A DNA stretch of 64,000 bases from an uncultured Mycoplasmatota bacterium (lineage in GTDB: Bacteria > Bacillota_I > Bacilli_A > RF39 > UBA660): positions 1-64,000 of the forward strand of contig USDJ01000004.1 of assembly GCA_900553395.1 (NCBI GenBank). Reading direction: 5' to 3'. Position 1 is the first letter of the stretch. The number at the start of each line of letters is the position of its first letter. Both the position numbers and the translations under genes were made by a program. The notes below the pieces were generated by a model. It ran no database searches. It had not been told where the DNA came from and was given only the letters and a program-made list of their open reading frames with translations. Positions 43,285-52,870 of this stretch are shown here, piece after piece.

Positions 43285-44050
43285 AAACATTAGGTATAAT
43301 AAGCTTATCTCCTAATTGTAAATTACTTAAATCATTATATTTTTTTAATTCTTCTAAAGTGATATTATATTTTTCCATTATAGTATCTATAGAATCTCCA
43401 TCTCTTAAGATATATACATTGTATTCTACATAAGTATCACTATCACTTGAAATTTGACTAAATAAAGAATTAATTTTTTCATTTATATTTTCTATATTAC
43501 TATTTTCTCTTTTCTCTTCCATACTCTCTTCTCCCTTTTCAGTTTTTTCCTCTTCTTTTTTTTCTTCTCTAACTTCATCTATCTTTTCTTCTGCTTTCTC
43601 TATTTCTTCACGACTATTTTCTAAAACCTCTTCTTTGTTATCTTTTAGTGTAAATAAATCATCATCCGCATCTAAAACCTCTCTTACAGGAGTTACTTCT
43701 GTTAAGTCATCAATTTTAACTATAGGTTTTTCTTCTAAAGAATCAACTAATACATCTATTGAAACTGATAATACATTATTGTTTACTATTTCGTAATAAA
43801 AATCATCAATATCTACAGTAGCCTTTTTCGTATCATATCTATCATCTATTACTATTTCAAATGGTATTTGCAAATTAAATGGATCAACGGACGTACTTTT
43901 TTCACTTACTTTGTATTCTCCATTTATTAGAAATTCTCCTCTTACGGTATCTTTTTCTATAGAAAGATTATGTTCTAGAGAAATACTAGTTATTTCTTCT
44001 ATATTAGTCTTAAAAATCACATCTTTTTTAAAAGGTATTATATTTTTCAT
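43271..44050 (-). CDS. spoVID: SpoVID-like spore coat morphogenetic protein with LysM
   Basis: 259 aa from ATG 44050. N-terminal SPOCS-like domain (residues about 4-95: IIPFKKDVIFKTNIEEITSISL ... VRGEFLINGEYK). This is followed by a highly charged Glu/Lys linker (about 130-185) and a C-terminal LysM (about 212-257: YILRDGDSIDTIMEKYNITLEELKKYN). SpoVID binds SpoIVA and SafA to encase the forespore with coat. Shorter than B. subtilis SpoVID (575 aa) because the linker is short. Behind a SigE-type promoter; followed by the CotS-like gene. Confidence 0.85.
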   Translation of the reverse strand: MKNIIPFKKDVIFKTNIEEITSISLEHNLSIEKDTVRGEFLINGEYKVSEKSTSVDPFNLQIPFEIVIDDRYDTKKATVDIDDFYYEIVNNNVLSVSIDVLVDSLEEKPIVKIDDLTEVTPVREVLDADDDLFTLKDNKEEVLENSREEIEKAEEKIDEVREEKKEEEKTEKGEESMEEKRENSNIENINEKINSLFSQISSDSDTYVEYNVYILRDGDSIDTIMEKYNITLEELKKYNDLSNLQLGDKLIIPNVYERN

Positions 44051-44069
44051 AAACATCTCCTATCAATTA

Positions 44070-44097
44070 AAGTTATGCTTAAGCTTTTAAAATATGA
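44070..44097 (-). promoter_or_regulatory. SigE promoter before spoVID
   Basis: Minus strand TCATATT (44091-44097), 13-nt spacer, CATAACTT (44070-44077). The -35 fits kmATATT exactly and the -10 fits CATAcAmT closely; spoVID is SigE-dependent in Bacillus. Confidence 0.65.
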
Positions 44098-44119
44098 AAA
44101 AGAGATAAAAAATTATCTC

Positions 44120-45907
44120 TTATCTATCTATAAACCAAATATTGCTTATATCACAACTATTGCTTGAAGGAGCTGGAGAAGGCATATCTAATTTTATTAA
44201 AGATGGTAGCTTAAATCCAGAACCAAAAGCTATACAGGTTCCAGGTCTTAATAACTTTAATTTTTTAATTATATCGTCTGTCATATTTGGAACCATTTGT
44301 TTTATATATTCTACATCAGTAGGGTGTAACATTTTAAATATTAAGAAATTGCTACACTGTGATAGCGCTGTTGTAGATAACTCAGAAGGTCTTTGTGAAA
44401 TAAGTCCAAGCATAACTCCATATTTTCTTCCTTCTTTCGTAATTCTATCAAATATGTTATATCCAATTACATTAACATCTGAATCGTTTTGTACATATCT
44501 ATGTGCTTCTTCTAAAACTATATGTATAGGTAGACTTGCTCTTCTTCTCAAATTTTTAGAATATTCAAAAAATATTCTAGAATATATTTTGGTCAATGTT
44601 TTAGCGAATCTATCATCAACGTAATTTATATTGAAATTTATAATTTGAGCTTTTCTACCATTTTCTATAGTTAAAATTTCTTTTATAAATTGATCTCTTG
44701 TTTCATATTCACAATCATCAAAATATGATGCATAGTCACTATTTAATAAACTTCTTAACCTTACTTTTAAAACATTATAATCATCAAATACTTTGTCACT
44801 GCTTAGAACACCTTCAGATATCAAAGCAAATTCAAAGGCATCATATAAATCTTTTAATGTATATTTAAAAGTGCCATCTGGTAATTTAAGATCTATATCG
44901 TCTTTCAAAAATTCACTTATAAACGTTGTTAAAAGTTCCATTTCTCTTATTTTTCCAGTTGAATCTATAAGTAAACATTGTTTTAATGGTCTTGTATATC
45001 CCGGCTGATATATAGGTGTCTCTAAATTAAGATCTTTAGTATTAAAATGACTTAAAACAGAAAATATTTGATCTCTTATTTGTGCTGGAGACTTACCACT
45101 TGCCAAAATATCTAGTAATGCACGAGCTATTATATCATTTTTACTTTTTAATACTTCGCTTTCTTCTCTAGCAAATATGCTAACAAGTTTCATTGCTTTC
45201 TCTATAATTGGTAAATCTGCTCTTGACTCAGCTTCTAATAAAAGAGCTATATCATCAACACCAAGCAACCATAGGGGTACCTTAATATTGGGAATTGTAT
45301 TATCATGCGTATTTGTTGTATATGCCTTAAAATTTATTTCTGGAGTATGTGCATTAATATCTTTAAATGCACTATGATACTCCCCATATGCATCAAATAT
45401 CAAAATGCTTGCTTTATAAGCAATTGACTTTTTCTTTTCAAATAGATTTTGAAATATTCTTGCCACGCTGCACGATTTACCACTTCCTGTTGACCCAAAT
45501 ATAGCAAAATGGTTGCTGAAAAACTCATTAATATTAACACCTATTTTTACACCTTCATATATAGGGCTCTCTCCTAATAAAAGATATTTTTTTTCACTGT
45601 AATCAGGCATTCCTATTATATAATTTACTTTGTCTTTAGAAATCAATTTAGAAGTAGCAGCAAAAGATGGTTTCTTACTTACTGCAAAATTAAAATCATC
45701 ACCATCTAGTTCACCCATTAAATTAACATAGGCTATTCCCTCATCTATATCTACTATTTCACCAATTAATTTTTTTTCATTATCCTCAAACATAACATAA
45801 AGATTTATAATGTTTTGCATTTCTTCTAGCTTAACGTTTAATTTTAACAAAACAATATTATCTTTTATTCCAATTATTTTACCTAGCACTATATCACCTA
45901 CTATCAC
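44120..45907 (-). CDS. HerA-like ATPase (DUF87)
   Basis: 595 aa. N-terminal HAS-barrel (residues about 1-100), then AAA+ RecA-like ATPase: Walker A FGSTGSGKSC near 138-146, Walker B ILIFDAYGEYH near 168-178, and a C-terminal arginine-rich sensor stretch (RITKEGRKYGVMLGLISQRPSEL). HerA hexamers pump DNA, usually with the nuclease NurA; no NurA is next to it. It is upstream of the spoVID operon and may act in chromosome segregation, phage defence or repair. Class firm, role open. Confidence 0.8.
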   Translation of the reverse strand: MIVGDIVLGKIIGIKDNIVLLKLNVKLEEMQNIINLYVMFEDNEKKLIGEIVDIDEGIAYVNLMGELDGDDFNFAVSKKPSFAATSKLISKDKVNYIIGMPDYSEKKYLLLGESPIYEGVKIGVNINEFFSNHFAIFGSTGSGKSCSVARIFQNLFEKKKSIAYKASILIFDAYGEYHSAFKDINAHTPEINFKAYTTNTHDNTIPNIKVPLWLLGVDDIALLLEAESRADLPIIEKAMKLVSIFAREESEVLKSKNDIIARALLDILASGKSPAQIRDQIFSVLSHFNTKDLNLETPIYQPGYTRPLKQCLLIDSTGKIREMELLTTFISEFLKDDIDLKLPDGTFKYTLKDLYDAFEFALISEGVLSSDKVFDDYNVLKVRLRSLLNSDYASYFDDCEYETRDQFIKEILTIENGRKAQIINFNINYVDDRFAKTLTKIYSRIFFEYSKNLRRRASLPIHIVLEEAHRYVQNDSDVNVIGYNIFDRITKEGRKYGVMLGLISQRPSELSTTALSQCSNFLIFKMLHPTDVEYIKQMVPNMTDDIIKKLKLLRPGTCIAFGSGFKLPSLIKLDMPSPAPSSNSCDISNIWFIDR

Positions 45908-45950
45908 ATATATTATACATTAAATAAAAAAAAAATAAAAGAGCAAGCTT

Positions 45951-46439
45951 TTATTTTAGTTTATATATTTTATCCATCTCATAAATTAAATATATACAGG
46001 ACAATACATAAGAAAGAGCTATTGGAATAATATAAGCACCAATATTTATTCCTATGTGAAAAAATCCCAATAAAACTAAGTCAACTATAGCACTTTTTCT
46101 TATTTCTTTATAATTTTCTTTAGTGATGAAATTTTTTAATCTACCATAATGTATACATTTTAATAAATATGCCCCTATTAAAGGAAGAAAAATATAACCT
46201 ACATACGCAACAATACTTCTAACTGCCTCATCAGCACCTTTTAAAGGGTTCATAAGAAGAAGCGTAACTGGAGTATATGTTAATAATAAAACAATTATAT
46301 AATGAGTACCAAATATATCATATGCCTTTAGTTTTTTCTTTCTTTCAATCTTCTTTAATTTTTTTATCTCTTTCTGTGATAAAGGTTGATTATTAACGTT
46401 AAAATTAAAGTTTTGATTATCATTCAAATTATTATTCAT
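45951..46439 (-). CDS. Hypothetical membrane protein
   Basis: 162 aa from ATG 46439, after an AGGTG-type site. Asn-rich N-terminal tail (NNNLNDNQNFNFNVNNQ), a Lys-rich segment, then four transmembrane helices (about residues 50-70, 80-100, 120-140, 143-158). Gene spacing suggests expression with the HerA-like gene. No family recognised. Confidence 0.5.
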   Translation of the reverse strand: MNNNLNDNQNFNFNVNNQPLSQKEIKKLKKIERKKKLKAYDIFGTHYIIVLLLTYTPVTLLLMNPLKGADEAVRSIVAYVGYIFLPLIGAYLLKCIHYGRLKNFITKENYKEIRKSAIVDLVLLGFFHIGINIGAYIIPIALSYVLSCIYLIYEMDKIYKLK

Positions 46440-46704
46440 ACAACACCTCCCAACCACTATGCTAAACTAATAATATCACAGAAAAAAAAAAAAAACAAGT
46501 AATATTTTTATAAAATAATATTTTTGACACCAAATAATTTAGTATAATAAATAAAATATATTTCCTTAAGATATAAATTTTATATTATTGTATGCTACTA
46601 ACCTCTATAACACATAATGCCCTAAATTATAAAACTGTTATTTAATCTACAAAAGTTTTTTATCATTTAAAATATAAATATATATCTTATATAATAAATC
46701 AATA

Positions 46705-46737
46705 CAAAAAAAGAAGTAAACTTACTTTTGTTTACTT
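46705..46737 (-). terminator. Terminator of lon
   Basis: Minus strand AAGTAAAC/GTTTACTT with an 8-nt loop and T tract. The ~270 bp from here to the membrane-protein gene hold no other feature. Confidence 0.7.
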
Positions 46738-49023
46738 TATATTATTTAAATAGTTATATATCTCTTCATATTTTTTTACAAATATAAAATTTATACTGTT
46801 TTTTATTTCATCAGGCAACTGATTGTAATCATCTCTATTAGATTCAGGAGCAAATAATATATTTATATGATTTAAATATGCACCAATAGCTTTCTCTTTT
46901 AAACCACCTATTTTTAAAATATTGCCTCTTAAAGTCATCTCACCTGTCATTGCTACGTTGCTATTTACTTTTAAGCCTGTTAGAGCGCTTATTATTGAAG
47001 TTGTAATAGCGCACCCAGCAGAAGGTCCATCTTTTTTTATCCCTATATTTGGAATATTAACGTGTATATCATTTTTAAACAATTCATAATCTATACCAAA
47101 TTTTTTAGAATTAGCTTTAATATAGCTTAAAGCTATTTTAGCACTTTCTTTTACTTCATCACTCAATGTTCCTGTTAATGTTAGATCTCCATTACCCTTA
47201 AAATATGTAGTTTCTATACTGATAGTGTCTCCTCCAAATGTAGTACAAGAAAGTCCATTAACTACACCTATATCATCATCTACTAGAATACTTCCATATT
47301 TTTCACTTCCTAAATATAATTCTACATTATTTATAGTAAGTGTAAGCTTTTTATTATTTAATATTTTATTTGTAACTATTTTTCTAACTATTTTTGAAAG
47401 CAATCGGTTAAGTTCTCTTACTCCTGATTCTTTTGTATAGTTTCTAATTATTTTTATTAATTCTTCATCTGCTATTTTTATGTCTCTTATTCCATGATTT
47501 TTACAGATTTTAGGGATTAAATATTTCTTAGCTATATTTACTTTTTCAAGCTCAGTATATCCACTTACCTCTATTACTTCTAATCTATCTTTTAGTACTG
47601 ATGGAATTTTAGATAAGTCATTAGCGGTTACTATAAACATAGTATTTGATAAGTCAAATTCTTCACCTACATAATTATCAACAAAATTTTTATTTTGACT
47701 ATTATCAAGCACTTCTAAAAGTGCGCTTCCAGGGTCACCCTTATAACTAGTTCCCATCTTATCTATTTCATCTATTAGAAAAACTGGATTAGAACTTTTC
47801 GCTCTCTTAATACCCTCTATTATTTTACCCGGCATAGATCCTATATAAGTTCTAATATGACCTTTTATCATCGCTTCATCATCAATTCCACCCATAGATA
47901 TTTTAACAAAATTTCTATTCATGCTTTGGGCGATTGAAGCAGCAAGCGTAGTCTTTCCTACTCCAGGAGGACCGACTAGGCATATAATTGGAGTATCCAC
48001 CAAAGGAGAATTTTCTTTTACCGCTAAGTATTCTACAATTCTTTCTTTAGCCATATCCATACCAAAATGATTATCATCTAATGATTTTTTTACTTGAGCT
48101 AAAGAATCATTATCCTTGGTAGTAATATTCCAAGGTAAACTCAACATAAAATCTATATAGTTTCTAACTATACTAAGTTCAGGTGACATACTAGACATTT
48201 CTTCATATCTGTCTATTTCATAAAATAGTCTATTTTTAATTTCACTACTACAATTTAATTCTTGAACGCTTTTTCTTAATGTTATTAATTCTTCTTCTCT
48301 TTTAGATAATTCGCCTAATTCACTTTGAATTAGTTTCATCTTTTCTCTCAAAAAGAAATTTTTTTGGTCTTTATCTAATTCCTTTTTTACCTTACTATCT
48401 ATATTATCTTCTATGCTAAATAATTGCTCTTCTTTATACATATCTTCTAGAAGCATTTCTACCCTAGATAAAACATTTTCTTCTTTAATATATTCTAATA
48501 AGCGCTCTTTTTGTAATGACATATGATTTACCATAATGTCAACAATTTTATCAAGATCTTTTGTACCTTCTATTAATGACAAAACACTATTACTTATTCC
48601 TGGAATACTAGCAGTATATTTTTCTATTTCACTATATAACTTTCGCATCACAGCTTCTTTTGTTTTAGGATCTACATTGCTAATCTTAATTACATCTACA
48701 AATGATTCTATATCTTCGCATTCTTCACTACCTTTTATATACTGTATTACAGATGCTCTAGATACTCCTTTTAATTCTACCCTAACTTTGCCGTTAGGAA
48801 GTATTAACTTCTTCATTATTTTAGCTACTACACCTATTCTAGGTAAATCGTATTCTTTCTTTTCATTCTTACTTGCCGCTACGACAAATATTTTTCTATC
48901 GTGGAAAAGTTCTGATTCTTCTATTATGTTTTTGCTTGTTGCATCAGCAAATTCAAGCTTTAGAGTAGCTTCTGGCATAAGAGGCATTCCATTTAGTAAT
49001 ATAACAGGTAAATTTAATTTCAT
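46732..49023 (-). CDS. lon: ATP-dependent protease Lon
   Basis: 763 aa from ATG 49023, after GGAGGTG. N-terminal substrate domain (residues about 1-190), coiled coil, AAA+ domain with Walker A GPPGVGKTT at 351-359 and Walker B FLIDEID near 415, and a C-terminal peptidase with the catalytic Ser of GPSAG at 668 and the Lys of GGLKEK near 709-711. Full-length and intact, so functional. It lies divergent from spoIVA. It is a candidate for degrading tmRNA-tagged proteins, since the tag ends LAFA. Confidence 0.97.
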   Translation of the reverse strand: MKLNLPVILLNGMPLMPEATLKLEFADATSKNIIEESELFHDRKIFVVAASKNEKKEYDLPRIGVVAKIMKKLILPNGKVRVELKGVSRASVIQYIKGSEECEDIESFVDVIKISNVDPKTKEAVMRKLYSEIEKYTASIPGISNSVLSLIEGTKDLDKIVDIMVNHMSLQKERLLEYIKEENVLSRVEMLLEDMYKEEQLFSIEDNIDSKVKKELDKDQKNFFLREKMKLIQSELGELSKREEELITLRKSVQELNCSSEIKNRLFYEIDRYEEMSSMSPELSIVRNYIDFMLSLPWNITTKDNDSLAQVKKSLDDNHFGMDMAKERIVEYLAVKENSPLVDTPIICLVGPPGVGKTTLAASIAQSMNRNFVKISMGGIDDEAMIKGHIRTYIGSMPGKIIEGIKRAKSSNPVFLIDEIDKMGTSYKGDPGSALLEVLDNSQNKNFVDNYVGEEFDLSNTMFIVTANDLSKIPSVLKDRLEVIEVSGYTELEKVNIAKKYLIPKICKNHGIRDIKIADEELIKIIRNYTKESGVRELNRLLSKIVRKIVTNKILNNKKLTLTINNVELYLGSEKYGSILVDDDIGVVNGLSCTTFGGDTISIETTYFKGNGDLTLTGTLSDEVKESAKIALSYIKANSKKFGIDYELFKNDIHVNIPNIGIKKDGPSAGCAITTSIISALTGLKVNSNVAMTGEMTLRGNILKIGGLKEKAIGAYLNHINILFAPESNRDDYNQLPDEIKNSINFIFVKKYEEIYNYLNNIK

Positions 49024-49115
49024 AGAACACCTCCAAAATTGTTTTTTATTATAATTAATGTAGAACGAAATGTCAATCAAATTTAAATTTTTTTCACTCA
49101 TTTTTTATATTTCTA

Positions 49116-49143
49116 GAATAAGTTAATTTGCTACTCATATATT
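49116..49143 (+). promoter_or_regulatory. SigE-like promoter before spoIVA
   Basis: GAATAAG (49116-49122), 13-nt spacer, CATATATT (49136-49143). spoIVA is a SigE gene in Bacillus, and the -10 is 7 of 8 of the consensus. Confidence 0.6.
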
Positions 49144-49164
49144 TAACTAGAAACGAGGTTTGTT

Positions 49165-50640
49165 ATGGAAAAAATTGAGATTATAAAGAGTATAACAGAG
49201 CGTACAGGTGGAGATTTATATTTAGGTGTTGTTGGTGCAGTTCGTACAGGAAAATCAACCTTTATTAAGAAATTTATTGAGAATTTAGTTGTTCCAAATA
49301 TCGAAGATGAATATGAGAAAAAAAGATGTTTAGACGAAATACCTCAATCAGCACAAGGAAAAATGATTATGACTACTGAACCAAAATTTGTACCTAGTAA
49401 TGCAGCATCAATAAACATAGATAATTTTTCTTGTAATGTTAGATTAGTAGATTGCGTTGGATATGTCATTGAAGGCGCTAAAGGATATGAAGATGAAAAT
49501 GGTCCTAGAATGGTTAAAACTCCTTGGTATGATGACGAGATTCCATTTGTAGAAGCAGCAGAAATAGGCACAGAAAAAGTAATAAAAGATCACTCTAGTA
49601 TTGGAATTTTAGTTACTACAGATGGCTCATTCGGTGAAATACCGAGATCAAATTATATCGAAGCAGAAAATAGAATCGTTAATGAACTAAAAGACATAGG
49701 TAAACCATTTATTGTAATACTTAATTCCGTACATCCAACATTACCTGAAACAGAAAGAATGGCTGAAAAATTAAAAGAGGAATATAACGTACCTGTTATC
49801 CCACTATCCGTTGAGAATATGAATGAAAAAGAAGTTTATAGTGTACTTAGAGAATCACTTTATGAATTCCCTGTAACTGAAGTTAAAATCAATATGCCTG
49901 ATTGGATTGCTTGCTTAAATCCTACTAATTCCTTAAAAAGCGAGTACATAGAAAGAATTAGAGAAAGTGTAGTTGAAGTTGACAAATTAAGAGATATTGA
50001 ACATATAACTACTCATTTTGAAAATTGTGAACATATAAAGAAGGCCTATATATCTAATGTTGATACATCAACTGGAATAGTTACTATTAATCTTGAAGCT
50101 CCTGAATACTTATACGATGAAGTATTAAAAGAAACTATGGGCATAGAAGTTAGAAGCAAAGCAGATCTTCTTATGCTATTCCAAGATTATAATGAAGCTA
50201 AAACAGAATATGATCAAATTAAATCAGCCCTTAAAATGGTAAGAACCACTGGATATGGAGTTGCCTGCCCTACTTTGAATGATATGAAATTAGAAACGCC
50301 AGAAATAATAAAACAAGGATCAAGATATGGAATTAAACTTAAAGCAGTAGCGCCTTCTATACATATGATTAGGGTCGATGTTGAATCTACTTTCGAGCCT
50401 ATAATAGGTACAGAACTTCAAAGTAAAGAACTTATTAATTATCTTATGAAAGATAATGATAAAGATCCAGGAAGTATCTGGAAAAGTGAAATATTTGGAA
50501 GAAGCATCGATAATATAGTAAAAGAAGGCATCCAAGCAAAACTATCACTAACTCCAGAAAACGCAAGATTTAAATTACAACAAACTTTAACTAAATTAGT
50601 TAATAGGGGTTCAGGAAATCTATTTGCTATAGTAATTTAA
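49165..50640 (+). CDS. spoIVA: Stage IV sporulation protein A (coat basement ATPase)
   Basis: 491 aa, as in B. subtilis (492). MEKIEIIKSITERTGGDLYLGVVGAVRTGKSTF is the SpoIVA start; Walker A G24AVRTGKST32, sensor threonine region TTDGSFGEIPR near 152-162, and ILNSVHPT near 189. C-terminal NxGxGNxFAIVI tail is the membrane/SpoVM-binding end. It hydrolyses ATP to polymerise around the forespore and anchors SpoVID and the coat. A very firm marker of endospore formation. Confidence 0.97.
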   Translation: MEKIEIIKSITERTGGDLYLGVVGAVRTGKSTFIKKFIENLVVPNIEDEYEKKRCLDEIPQSAQGKMIMTTEPKFVPSNAASINIDNFSCNVRLVDCVGYVIEGAKGYEDENGPRMVKTPWYDDEIPFVEAAEIGTEKVIKDHSSIGILVTTDGSFGEIPRSNYIEAENRIVNELKDIGKPFIVILNSVHPTLPETERMAEKLKEEYNVPVIPLSVENMNEKEVYSVLRESLYEFPVTEVKINMPDWIACLNPTNSLKSEYIERIRESVVEVDKLRDIEHITTHFENCEHIKKAYISNVDTSTGIVTINLEAPEYLYDEVLKETMGIEVRSKADLLMLFQDYNEAKTEYDQIKSALKMVRTTGYGVACPTLNDMKLETPEIIKQGSRYGIKLKAVAPSIHMIRVDVESTFEPIIGTELQSKELINYLMKDNDKDPGSIWKSEIFGRSIDNIVKEGIQAKLSLTPENARFKLQQTLTKLVNRGSGNLFAIVI

Positions 50641-50662
50641 AAACTAGCACTGCTAGTTTTTT
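50640..50662. terminator. Bidirectional terminator spoIVA / tex
   Basis: AACTAGC-ACT-GCTAGTT stem with T or A runs on both sides. Confidence 0.8.
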
Positions 50663-52812
50663 GGCTTTATTAATGATAATGATACTTTATTTTTGCCTAA
50701 TTTGATTTCATCAACATAACATTCTACTATATCGCCAACGCTTAATATTTCATTTGGATGTTTAATGTATTTATCAGTTATTTTAGATATATGAACTAAT
50801 CCATCTTCGTGTAAACCTATATCTATAAAAGCTCCGAAATCTACTACATTTCTAACTGTTCCCTCTAAGCGCATTCCCACTTTTAAGTCTTTAAGTTCTA
50901 ATACATCACTTTTTAAAATCGGTTGTGGCATTGAATCTCTTGGATCCCTATTTGGAGCTTTTAAAGACTTAACAATATCTTCTAAAGTATAAATGTCTAC
51001 ATTTAATATATCCTTATATTTATTAAGATTTATTTTATCTAAAGCACTTATTAGTTTTTCTGTTCCAACATCTTTTAAACTCATACCAATTTCTTTTAAT
51101 AAATCAAGGGTTATTTTATAGCTTTCAGGATGTATTCCTGTTGAATCTAAAATATTTTCTCCATCCGTAATTCTTAAAAATCCTATTGACTGAAGATATG
51201 TTTTTGGAGTCAACAATTTTTCAATCTCTTTTCTAGAATTAATCCTGCCTACTTTATTTCTATAATCAATTATCTTTTCTATATTTTTCTTTGTAAATCC
51301 AGATACATATTTTAATAAAGACGCACTTGACGTATTTACATTTACACCAACGCTATTTACAGCCTTACTTACAACAAAGTCCAAGTTATCACTTAGTTTT
51401 TTCTGTGATACATCGTGTTGATATAATCCAACACCTATTCCTTCAGGTGGAATTTTAACAAGTTCGGATAATGGATCTTGTAATCTTCTTCCAATACTCA
51501 CCGCACTTCTTTTTTCAACTGCTAAATCTGGAAATTCTTCTATAGCTATTTTAGATGCACTATATATTGATGCACCAGCCTCTGATACTATTACATATTT
51601 ACAATTTAAATTGTATTTTTTTATCATATTAGCAATAAATTTTTCTGATTCTCTTGAAGCTGTTCCATTACCTATTGCTATTATATCTACATTATATTTA
51701 AGTATCAAATCCTTTACAATTAACTCTGATTGTAAGACAAATTTAGAATCATTATTATTTTTTAGGAAAGGCTTAACTACAGTTGAATCTAAGTATTTTC
51801 CAGTTTTGTCTATTACAGCTATTTTACATCCATTTACATATCCTGGATCAAATGCTAAAACTACCTTTTCTTTTATTGGAGGAGTCAAAAGTAAAGCTTC
51901 TAAATTTTTACCAAAATTATCTATAGCTGCATTTTCTCCAATATCTGTTAAATCACTTCTGATTTCTCTTTCTATAGATGGTTCTATTAACCTTTTATAA
52001 GAATCTAATATAGCATCACAAACTATATCATAAACAAATGATTTTTCATTTTTTATAATCTTTTTCTTTAAAAATTCTATTGTTCTTTCTCTGTCATTTT
52101 CAATTGATACATTAAGTATTCCTTCATTTTCTCCTCTATTTAGCGCTAAAATTCTATGAGGCTTTATAGATTTTATTCTTTCTTCATAGTCATAATACAT
52201 ATCATAAACTTTGTTATCATCTTTAGCATTCTTCTTTAATTTACTTTTAATAGTTCCAAAATTATATGTATTATTTCTAATACTCTTTCTAAATGAAGCA
52301 TTATCACTTATTTCTTCTGCTATTATATATTTAGCCCCCGTTATAGCATCATCAATAGTTAAAACATTTTCATTTAGATACTTTTTAGCAATATTTTCTA
52401 TACTTCCAGATACTGGAAAAGCCATAATCTCATGTGCTAAACCCTCTAATCCATTTTTTATAGCTTCTGTTGCTTTAGTTTTTTTCTTCTCTTTAAATGG
52501 TCTATATAAATCTTCAACTTCTACTAATTTAGTAGCATTCATAATTTCTGATTTTAATTCATCAGTAAGAAGACCTTTTTCATCTATTAATCTTATTACA
52601 TCTTCTTTTCTCTTTAAAAGATTAACTTGATATGAATAAACCTCCTCTATAGCTCTAATTTCTTCTTCAGTTAAAGCACCAGTTTTGTCCTTTCTATAAC
52701 GTGCTATAAAAGGAATAGTATTTCCTTCTTCTAGTAACTTTAAAGTAACTTCAACTTGACTTTCTTTTATATTTAAATCATTACTTATTTCAAGTATAAC
52801 ATCCTTATTCAT
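50653..52812 (-). CDS. tex: Tex-family RNA-binding transcription accessory protein
   Basis: 719 aa. N-terminal Tex/helical domain (residues about 1-200), YqgF-like RNase H fold near 310-440 (VVLAFDPGYVNGCKIAV), HhH pair (about 480-560), and a C-terminal S1 domain (about 636-719: GMRLEGTVRNVVDFGAFIDIGLHEDGLVHISKI). Tex binds RNA and modulates transcription and stress. Convergent with spoIVA. Length and order match the family. Confidence 0.95.
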   Translation of the reverse strand: MNKDVILEISNDLNIKESQVEVTLKLLEEGNTIPFIARYRKDKTGALTEEEIRAIEEVYSYQVNLLKRKEDVIRLIDEKGLLTDELKSEIMNATKLVEVEDLYRPFKEKKKTKATEAIKNGLEGLAHEIMAFPVSGSIENIAKKYLNENVLTIDDAITGAKYIIAEEISDNASFRKSIRNNTYNFGTIKSKLKKNAKDDNKVYDMYYDYEERIKSIKPHRILALNRGENEGILNVSIENDRERTIEFLKKKIIKNEKSFVYDIVCDAILDSYKRLIEPSIEREIRSDLTDIGENAAIDNFGKNLEALLLTPPIKEKVVLAFDPGYVNGCKIAVIDKTGKYLDSTVVKPFLKNNNDSKFVLQSELIVKDLILKYNVDIIAIGNGTASRESEKFIANMIKKYNLNCKYVIVSEAGASIYSASKIAIEEFPDLAVEKRSAVSIGRRLQDPLSELVKIPPEGIGVGLYQHDVSQKKLSDNLDFVVSKAVNSVGVNVNTSSASLLKYVSGFTKKNIEKIIDYRNKVGRINSRKEIEKLLTPKTYLQSIGFLRITDGENILDSTGIHPESYKITLDLLKEIGMSLKDVGTEKLISALDKINLNKYKDILNVDIYTLEDIVKSLKAPNRDPRDSMPQPILKSDVLELKDLKVGMRLEGTVRNVVDFGAFIDIGLHEDGLVHISKITDKYIKHPNEILSVGDIVECYVDEIKLGKNKVSLSLIKPKN

Positions 52813-52840
52813 AAATCCTCCTATAATAATAAGTATACAA

Positions 52841-52870
52841 AAAAAATTGATTATAAGTCAATCAATTTTT
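52841..52870 (-). terminator. Terminator of ltaS
   Basis: AAATTGATT/AATCAATTT on the minus strand, with a long T run, just after the ltaS stop. Confidence 0.7.

Noticed and set aside
44142..45377. Long plus-strand open frames opposite the HerA-like gene (and others opposite most genes)
   Set aside because: No RBS, biased composition following the real genes on the minus strand; shadows.
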